Shown here in pieces: positions 56,971-64,000 of a stretch of 64,000 bases of DNA. Made by a program: the position numbers and the translations under genes. This DNA comes from Litsea cubeba. Taxonomy: Eukaryota > Streptophyta > Magnoliopsida > Laurales > Lauraceae. The stretch spans positions 12,692,137-12,756,136 of the forward strand of contig CM022955.1 in assembly GCA_012931725.1 (NCBI GenBank), read 5' to 3'. Numbering within the stretch: the first letter of the stretch is position 1; each line of letters begins with the position of its first letter. The notes beneath the pieces were generated by a model. That model saw nothing but the letters and a program-made list of their open reading frames with translations, was not told the DNA's origin and ran no database searches.

Positions 56971-59364
56971 TTAGATGCGGTCTGGTGGCCTTGAATTTGG
57001 CCAGGACGGAGGTGTTGCGGCATTGCTGATTATATCCTGAAGGAGGCCTATTCCCACCAGCATCGCATTGTCTAAGGAGTCAGGCAGGTGGAGCCACTCC
57101 GTAGATACATCGTCTCCTCCTGTCGTGCCGAAATGATTTCCAGTCCCCGAGCTTGTCAGAGCCAGGTCCACATTCTGCCAAATTGTTGGTGGGAAGTTTC
57201 CTCATGCCTGGAAGGCTTCTTGTTGAAGGTGGCTAACGTGTTGTTGCAACAAGCTGGTCATGTGATGAATCCAGAATCCAATTGCAGGTGGTATTTCTGG
57301 TGGGTTGGTCGGTGGGGTGGGGAGGGAAGTGGAAATGAGAGCTTGCATAGGAGTCCAGAGGGCCCTTGTCATCGGGCATTTCCAAGCAAAGAGAAGGGGT
57401 CGATGAGGAGATTGGCTAGCAGAGGGTTGTTTAGGGTTAAGGTCGTATGGGTGTTCGGTGGCCGGGGCTGAGGTGAAGTGAAGGTCGTCAGAAGGTTGGG
57501 GCTGAGGGGGCATGAGCGGAGTGAGGTCTTGGTAAAATGGAGTAAAGGTTGGAGGGATCAGAGGTCCCTGCACGGGATGGAATGCCGGTCCGGTCCGGGA
57601 CAGTGATTGGGGCTGGGTATGGGATGGAGGCCTTGGTGTACCAGTGGCGGGTGAGGGAGTTGAGTGGGTGGTGGTTGTGGTCGTAGAGGGTATCGTCGGA
57701 TGGGCCGGAGTCTCTTGCCTCTTGGGGCTGGGTTGCATCTTGGTAAGTGGAAGTGGATGAAATCAAGGCTTTTGAAGTGGATAGATTAGCATAAGGGGAC
57801 GTATTTGTATGAAAATGTCTGGTAGGCCTACATGCAAGTAGGTGTTGTTTGCCAGGGTCCTGCCGAATGGTTGAGTGGACCTGTATCGAATGAATGCTGG
57901 GTATGTGGGCAATATCTGGAGTGGTGGGATCTTCACCTTGGATCTGATTGGGTGGACTGGGTTGTTTGGAATTGATAATAGATTGGGAGGCAATATCTTT
58001 GTTACACGTGTTCTGTTTGGGCTCGTACTAGGTTAAAACACTTTGTTTGATGATAGGAAACTTCTGAATGTCCTTCTAAATGATTGTAAGCTGCCATTTC
58101 CTGTCTTGAGCCTGCCGCTGTATCTGAATCACCCCTTGCATGGCTTTTTCCTTGGATATGGTGCGCAAAGGTGTGGCCATGTGGGTCCTTGCTTGCTCCA
58201 CCTGGTAAGTGTTGCGGGGTTGGGCGATGTTGTATTGTCATGGGGCCCATCTTGATCCCCGACGTCATAGGATGGCGATCGTGGCTAGACGTTGGATGCC
58301 GGCCCCGTCTCCGGTGTCTCACCTCCTGCCATTCCCCATTTGAAGAGTCTTCCATAATATCCACGGGTGGGTGGGGACCCTTCCCCTGAAGGGCTACGGG
58401 GGCCTTCCCTTACTTCGGTGGCCTTGGATCCTTCTGCGGTGGGGGTGCGTAGTCACAAAAGATGCATGGTGGGACCTTTATCTGGAGTTTCTTACATTTT
58501 TGGCACTCTAGTAGTGGGTTCTCATGACTACCTATTGTAGCCTGGAGTCAGTGCCTACTTTGAGGATATCCTCTCGGGTTAATCCTTTCTGTATGTCGAT
58601 TTCAACTAGAACCCTCGCCGCCGTAGCTTTCTTGCCTAGTCTCCCTAAGCTCTGTGTCACTGGTTCCATGCGAATATAGGTTCTCATAGACTACCGATTC
58701 ACTCCAGAAATCAAAGGAAGACCCGGGGGGCGGATCCATAGCAGTGCTGCCCCCAGGAACGCATGATGTGGGTCGAAGTTAGGGACCCAAGCGGTAACCA
58801 CTAGAGGAGAACCAGCGACCTTCCAAGGCGAACCCTCTTGAGCCCGGCAAAGGTCCGTTTCTGCTACGAATTTAAACAGAAAGAACCCTCTCGGAAGTTC
58901 CAGGACCTCAAGAGCTCCTTGCAGCCAGAGAGTGGGTGAACGCTGGGTTAGGATCCTGGTGTGAGCAGAGCGGTCGAGAAATTGACCGATGAGTGTATTC
59001 TGCATGCTTCGTCTATTTTCTTCTAAGAAGGATTCCTCTAGCATGATCACCGGGGTGGCAGCATCTATATGTGGCGGTGGACCTTGTTGCATGTAGCGAA
59101 TGCTTGAACCCAGTGCTTGAATAACCGTTGGTGATGTGGGGCATAGAGCCGCACGAAAGGAACGGGATGTAGCACGCCCATCAATCACCATATATGCACT
59201 GTTGTGGTGTTAGTTTGTGTAGGCATGTCCATGATAAGGTCTGGGGTGGTGTTGATTGGAGGATCTGTCTGCATCACCGGTTAAAACTTTGTCGGGGAGT
59301 CTGGGGTTTCCGGTGGAATGGCGTTAGGACAACAATCTCGGGAGGAAGCTACGTCCGCATCCAT
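56971..59364 (-). pseudogene. LINE ORF1 (DUF4283-type, zinc knuckle, Pro-rich)
   Basis: The start is near ATG 59364 (MDADVASSRD), with a stop and shifts before 59191. The DUF4283-like RNA-binding region spans 59191-58691: FLDRSAHTRIL, VLELPRGFFLFKFVAE and GSPWKVAGSPLVVTAWVPNF. A CQKC-x-CIFC zinc-binding stretch follows near 58510-58460. The remainder (58364-56971) is Pro/Thr-rich. ORF1 proteins of this kind bind LINE RNA. Confidence 0.75.
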
Positions 59365-59397
59365 TGACGGGGTGGTATTTTCTCCCGAACAGTTTCA

Positions 59398-60180
59398 CTA
59401 GTCTCTCTCACACATCTCATTCTGTATCAGTGTGCATTTATCATCTCTCTATTAATATTAGTGTGTACTCTGCACAATGACATGAATACCCTTTTCAAAG
59501 GGTTTAAAGAGAGAATATAGACAAGGGTAATCTGGGAACAACTAATTTACAAGTAGATATATAGAAGGACCCTTATTTGTTGAGATATCATGGTTGACCC
59601 GTGTACTAGAGTCGGTACTCTCTCCACACTCCCCCTCAAGTTGTGGCGGATCATCAAGAAGCATCAATTTAGACACCAAGAAATTATAATGGTCACGAGA
59701 CACGGCTCTAGTAAACAAATAAACAATCTGCAGTTGGTGTGGGATTGCACTTGTTTTAGCTTCATAGTAGTGTTCATGAATGAAATGATGATCAACTTTA
59801 ATATGTACTTTCATTGTCTGCATAGACTGAAATGAAGAAGCTAGATGATATCAGAGCAAGCAGAGCACATAGATCAATATTCAGCTTCTGTGGATGACTT
59901 GGAGACACTATCCTGTTTCAGGCATTTCTAGGAAATAAGGGAATTTCCTAGAAAGACACACCAACCGGTCCTTGATTAACAAGTGTTGGGGGATCTTACC
60001 AAATAGGCGTCAGCATAGGCAACAAGCTGTAATGAAGAGTCCTTTGAAAAGAGAAGGCCACGTCTAGAAGTTCTAAAATGGATCTTGAGAGTCTTGACAT
60101 GACTTATAAGATTCACATGAATCCTACGATTTGTATCTAGTCTAATATTAGCAACTTCGGTCAAAAACCAATTTTGTTCT
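59398..60180 (-). pseudogene. Second copia fragment: RNase H C-terminus and 3' LTR
   Basis: Minus strand: RRGLLFSKDSSLQLVAYADA, GWCVFLGNSLISWK and SVSKSSTEAEY are the copia RNase H. Then come IKVDHHFIHEHYYEAKTSA and LVSKLMLLDDPP, the usual end of pol. A polypurine tract (TTGAGGGGGAGTG) is followed by the LTR start TGTGGAGAGAGTACC at 59628. The LTR runs left to about 59398. The fragment is cut off at ~60180. The LTR differs from the one at 50728, so this is a different family. Confidence 0.82.
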
Positions 60181-61207
60181 ATTTCTTTTTTATTTTTTCT
60201 TTATTTAATTTATTTTTTTACTCATGCCTTTCAAAGAAGGCATTTTATTTGCTCTTTCACTAACACCCACACATATAACTTCATAGAGAAATTTGGGATA
60301 GAAAAGATGGGTTTTGTGCTTTTTGAAGGCCTTAACCCAGAGGGAAAGAAAATCAGAATAAGTGCCTTATCATGATCAGATCGAAGAAGATTTTTTGTAC
60401 ATGATTCTGTACAGCATTTGCAAAAGGTTTGGCCTCCATAGAGACTGCAATTTTCATTGGAAAATAAATGTGTAAGGTATTCTTTTCATTAATTTAACAC
60501 TTTTAAATTTTGATGGATACTCATATTGGACTATATATAACCAAGTTCTCAATCCTCCTAATTTGGTGACTTTTGGTAACTTTTTGGTATCTTTGACATA
60601 TTTACATACGTTAATTTGGTGACCTTTTTGTATCTTGAACGTATTTACATACGTCAATTGGCTTCTGTATATCATACTATTTATTATCGTGTTATGTGTC
60701 ATTATATTGATGATATGGATGAATTGAATTATCTATTATTCCTTTCATATTTTTAAACATTTTATCTATTAATCCTCTAATATTTTTAAAAAAGTTTTCT
60801 ACATCCTAAAAGTGTGAAAAAAAAAACATTTTATATTTTTAAAAAGTTTTCTACATCCTAGAAGTGTGAAAAAAAAAAAACATTTTACGATTTTTTTAAT
60901 AAGATTTATGGTACAATTGGACTCAAATATTCAAACCTAACAACAAATTGTGATATGATTCAATCGATTAAAACCTTAGCAGTGCTCATGTTAGGCAATG
61001 ATTCTATGTCCTGGCTCATGATGCCTCAAGACGGTCAGACCCATGAACAGTATCCCATGACCAAGAACATGGTCTAGATCACCGGATAATGGGGCCTACT
61101 GAATAGAACCTGTATGTCCAGATGATGCATTTCGTATTTCTTGTGCGGCTTTCTTATTTTCTTATAGCTGTATATGGTCTGCTTTGATATTGTTTAGCAG
61201 TGCATAG
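60181..61207. other. AT-rich DNA upstream of the RDM1 core exon
   Basis: No coding exon is supported. A direct repeat of TTTTCTACATCCTA.AAGTGTGAAAAAA with ATTTTA occurs near 60797 and 60846. The last bases (TTTGATATTGTTTAG, GCATAG and CCTCTCTGCTAG) offer three splice acceptors; the first would put an in-frame stop (TAG 61205) into the exon. Confidence 0.45.
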
Positions 61208-61220
61208 GCCTCTCTGCTAG

Positions 61221-61621
61221 TGCTGGATGGTATAAACATGTTAAATGGTGCAGCTGCAGTGATCAAAAGAGTAGAGATGTATCAGGAATACATGAAGCAG
61301 ATCCCTATCCCTACTAATCGCGGGTCTGTGATCCCATTCACAACATGGCAGGGGTTAGCCAAATCATTGAAGAAATTATATGGACAGCCATTACACTACC
61401 TCACCAACATCACCCTCAAACAGTGGGATGAGTTGAGGATTGGGACAGATGACGAACACCTACCCTTGGATACCATCATTCATCCATGTAAAGCTGAAGC
61501 TACCATCTGGCTGATGGAAGAAGTCCACAGACTGACCTCATCTCATCATCATCTAGTTGAACTTTGGGCCTCTGATCCCATGCATCACGCATTCGTCGAT
61601 CCTGTAATAAAGAAGAAATGA
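61221..61621 (+). CDS. RDM1: RDM1-like protein, core and C-terminal exon
   Basis: RDM1 is a small plant protein of RNA-directed DNA methylation. It is part of the DDR complex (DRD1, DMS3, RDM1) that helps RNA polymerase V, and it is linked to AGO4 and DRM2. The exon contains the family core almost end to end: EMYQEYMKQIPIPTNRGSVI, PFTTWQGLAKSLKKLYGQPL, HYLTNITLKQWDELR, IIHPCKAEATIWLMEEVHRL and LWASDPMHHAFVDP, then a TGA stop. It matches my memory of Arabidopsis RDM1 closely and shows no stop or shift. An in-frame TAG at 61205 means translation must enter by splicing (acceptor TCTCTGCTAG at 61220, or GCATAG at 61207) or start at ATG 61238. The N-terminal ~45 residues are missing here and probably come from 42600-42744, giving about 181 residues. 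Confidence 0.92.
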
Positions 61622-63112
61622 GGAATGGCCCACGTAAACTTCCTACGTTTGTATCTAAATTTGTTTTTATTGTGGTCTGTAGCATCTTTATCATGTTAAA
61701 GTTGACAGGTCTAAACAGTTTTGGGTTTGGATGCTGGAAAATCTAAAGGCCAAATTGGCTATGAATTTAACTCAAGCAATGGTAGGCCCTTAAAACCTAT
61801 AAATTTTTAATTAGTGAATATAATAATCTTGAATCTGGATCCTTCGGTTGAAACATGTCCGAGTCTCAGATCTGAATGTTTAAGATCGGAATCCAAATTT
61901 TTGCCACATCCAAAAATAAGTTCCATGCCCGCATTTATTTGGAGACCTTAGATACTCAGGATGATCGGTTGCTCAGTTGCCACCCTAAGTTCAGGTGGCA
62001 ATGGCATATCCTATCCGACTCAATTTTTAAAGGGTCATTTTGAAAACTGTGTCTAATTTCATACATAGGTCCAATGAATCATGTTTTGTGGAGAAAAAAA
62101 AAAAAAAATCTCTTTATGTCTCCTCTAAAATTGGTCCTTGTTAACCTACTATATTGTTAGAAACAAGCAAATGCTGTCACCATCTGCCAATCTTCTTCAA
62201 CCATGTCCTAATCCCCAACTCATTACTTACTTGGCCTTCCATCAACATCAATACCTTCACCTTTTGCTTTGTTTGGTGCAATTCATACACTTTTTCACAT
62301 CGTTTAAACCATAATCAAACCTCATCTTTAGCTTGCCACCTTGGCTAATCCTGATATCTTCACATATGCTTCTCTTTTAATAATCTTCTTTCATGGATGA
62401 TGAGTGGAAAACAGTAGGTAATGGAAAAGTCATGGATTTGATTAGATTCCCTTGAGTTTTGGCAGTGATTATTTCAGGGGTAGAGCCCATTTTGATTGGA
62501 GATAGATAATTAGGGTGCGGCAAATTGCACATTTGTTGAGACAATTTATCATGAAATGGTGACCGTACTAGTAGTGTACAACAGTTGGATTAAAGAAAAA
62601 AAAAACACGGAACTTTGAAGCTGTTTTTAATTTGACATTTTGAAATTACAGTGATTATGGTTGATGCCTTCCTTAATTGTGGTAATTACATGTCCCCAGC
62701 TTGAATAAGGGAGGGTTGCGTTAAGTAGATTGATAGCCGGGGTACAACTTTCTCACAACTCTAAAAGGAATTTGAAGAGATATAAAGAGTGCAACATATT
62801 CAAAGATTTGGCTCATGATAGATTGGATTGGAGAGACAAAATTTATATAGCTGTTTAACATAGTTGGGATAAGACTTTGATGATGATGAGTGAAAATGGT
62901 TACTCTAAAGTCAATTTTCTTTAATAAGCTGGGCAATGCTTGTAGAGCTCATTTGATAATTAGAAGTTATCCGGACACCGTTGGATTTGACTAATAAAAA
63001 AAATGTAAACCCTAATAATTTAAGTTAGAATAGAAAAATCCGCAAAGAGAAAAGAGGCATTTTTTCATTTCCGATGCTTAACACTGTTACAGTGTTAGTA
63101 GGAAATATGAAA
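61622..63112. other. 3' flank of the RDM1-like gene with a SINE-like relic
   Basis: The 3' UTR probably covers the first few hundred bases. A SINE-like relic lies at 62695-62890 (GGAGGGTTGCGTTAAGTAGA and AACATAGTTGGGATAAGACTTTG with a GATGATGATG tail). It matches the 41836-41990 copy. No other gene is seen. Confidence 0.4.
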
Positions 63113-63742
63113 GGGGGGGCTCTAGTGGCACTACGAAAATCTCTCTTCCCACCGAAAAAAAAAAAGGTTTTCCTAAACTACCCCTCCCTCCTCCCCCCAA
63201 ATCTCCGGCGTGGAGGGAGCCCCGGCTGGCTGGCCAGTCTCCCTCCCCCTCTCCCTCTTTCTTCCTCCCTCCCCTTCCATTTTCTTTCCCTCTTCTCCCT
63301 CCCTCCCTCCCCCTCCCCCTCCCAGTCGCCTGCGGGGAGGGAGATCGGGCTGCAGCAGGCTTCCGATCTCCCTCCCCGCAGGCGACTGGGAGGGGGAAGG
63401 GGAGGGACCGGCCTGCTGCAGCCCGATCTCCCTCCCCGCCGACGACTGGGAGGGGGAGGGGGAGTGGGGGAGGGAAAGAGAGGGAGGGAGGGAGGCAGAA
63501 GAGGGAAATAAAATGGAAGGGGAGGGAGCCGGCCGGTCTCCCTCCCCGCTGGAGACTGGTGGGGTGGGGGGATGAGGGAGAGGGGGGGGGGGGGGGGGGG
63601 AGATGAGGGAAGGAAGAGGGTGGAGGGTGGGAGAGGAAGGGAGGAGGAGGGAGGAGGGGAGGGATAGTTTAGAAAAAAAATATTGTTTTTGTCTTCTAGT
63701 GTGGGGGGGAGAGAAAAATTTGTGGTGCCAATAGCACTCCCC
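63113..63742. mobile_element. Mutator-like MITE with near-perfect 9-bp TSD
   Basis: The ends GGGGGGGCTCTAGTGGCAC and, inward from the right, GGGGAGTGCTATTGGCACCAC continue into matching subterminal sequence (CCTAAACTACCCCTCCCTCC / TCTAAACTATCCCTCCC). The flanks AATATGAAA (63104-63112) and AGTATGAAA (63743-63751) match at 8 of 9. G-rich ends with a 9-bp duplication suggest a Mutator-type mobiliser. The centre is GA/CT-rich with a strong palindrome; no protein is encoded. Confidence 0.75.
63315..63398. repeat. Perfect ~34-bp-arm palindrome
   Basis: CTCCCAGTCGCCTGCGGGGA then GGGAGATCGG pairs base for base with its reverse complement after a 14-base spacer (GCTGCAGCAGGCTT). A third related segment (GATCTCCCTCCCCGCCGACG) follows near 63425-63450. 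The unit sits at the centre of the MITE. Confidence 0.85.
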
Positions 63743-64000
63743 AGTATGAAAACTCATTTCACTTTCCTGTTCAATGAACCCATGAATAAGATACCTAAAC
63801 ACATATACTGCTTTGAAATCTTCACATTACTAAATGGGTAGTGCAGAGTCCATGGCTGTGGTTTAGCTAGCTGGTTATAGACACCAAATGCGCGCACCCC
63901 CAATCCAATCCAATTAGTTGGAGTATGACCTACCAACCGAACCTAAATCAGACCTCTTAATAAAAGTCTGGCTCGACCCTTGTAACTTTGGATTGAGTTG
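63743..64000. other. Flanking DNA, no feature seen
   Basis: Apart from the target duplication of the MITE at its left edge, I see no gene or repeat here. Confidence 0.4.

Larger units (their letters stand above)
51534..59397 (-). mobile_element. Nearly full-length L1-type LINE, inactive
   Basis: This minus-strand non-LTR retrotransposon has ORF1 (about 59364-56971), ORF2 (56853-51724: endonuclease, RT, zinc-binding region, RNase H) and a poly(A) tail (T run 51534-51551). Both ORFs have many stops and shifts. A 966-bp hAT-like element is nested between the zinc-binding region and RNase H. The 5' end is close to 59397, against a copia LTR. Confidence 0.88.
42745..61220 (+). other. Inferred ~18.5-kb transposon-filled intron of the RDM1-like gene
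   Basis: Between the probable first exon and the core exon lie a LINE relic, a hAT-like element, a copia element with its own hAT insertion, a MITE, an almost full LINE with a nested element and a second copia fragment. All the retroelements here run antisense to the gene. Boundaries depend on the exon pairing chosen (42745-61220 or 42855-61207). Confidence 0.5.

Noticed and set aside
59398..60180. Idea that this fragment is the missing 3' end of the copia element at 45690-51079
   Set aside because: Its LTR start (TGTGGAGAGAGTACC) does not match the LTR at 50728-51079, so they are different families.
63074..63802. Frames of 121-209 codons over the terminal MITE
   Set aside because: They run through TIRs, a palindrome and a G run; composition explains them.
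1..64000. tRNA or rRNA genes
   Set aside because: No cloverleaf with proper A and B boxes and acceptor pairing, and no rRNA sequence was recognised by eye; SINE-like boxes near 14970-15100 lack a tRNA fold.

Overview
The window is nuclear DNA of a flowering plant. It holds two host genes on a background of AT-rich, transposon-filled sequence. The host genes are plant types: a TOM9-like mitochondrial import subunit (16486-16806, minus) and an RDM1-like RNA-directed DNA methylation protein (C-terminal exon 61221-61621, plus; probable first exon 42600-42744). The transposons are typical plant families: Tat-type Ty3/gypsy, Ty1/copia, L1-type LINEs, hAT- and Mutator-like TIR elements and Helitrons. 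The species cannot be named from the sequence alone.

Layout. 1-10765: 3' part of a Tat/Retand-like Ty3/gypsy element with decayed gag, protease, reverse transcriptase, RNase H and integrase. After pol come a 117-bp tandem array, a three-exon antisense accessory gene with its own TATA box, and a 3' LTR. 10766-18430: a non-autonomous Mutator-like element with a perfect 9-bp target duplication, then the TOM9-like gene. 18480-34145: almost gene-free; AT-rich short-motif arrays, a ~175-bp tandem repeat (about 12 copies), small TIR elements, and a probable Helitron carrying a ~145/152-bp array with a trimeric higher-order period near 440 bp. 34146-42140: a duplicated sequence block, hAT-like insertions, a LINE tail and a second probable Helitron. 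42600-61621: the RDM1-like gene, whose inferred intron of about 18.5 kb contains LINE relics, a copia element with 5' LTR and primer-binding site, a hAT insertion inside its integrase, a 17-bp LINE stub, an almost full-length but dead L1-type LINE with its own nested hAT-like element, and a second copia fragment. 61622-64000: 3' flank, a SINE-like relic and a Mutator-like MITE.

Working together. The retroelements are all broken by stops, frameshifts, deletions or lost catalytic residues, so the window is mainly a layered insertion record. Several layers can be ordered by target duplications and paralogous empty sites. The most notable point is that a gene of the RNA-directed DNA methylation pathway, which silences transposons, appears to carry one of the most transposon-packed introns in the window. 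The exon 1 to exon 2 linkage is inferred from reading phase and N-terminal character and has not been shown by transcripts.
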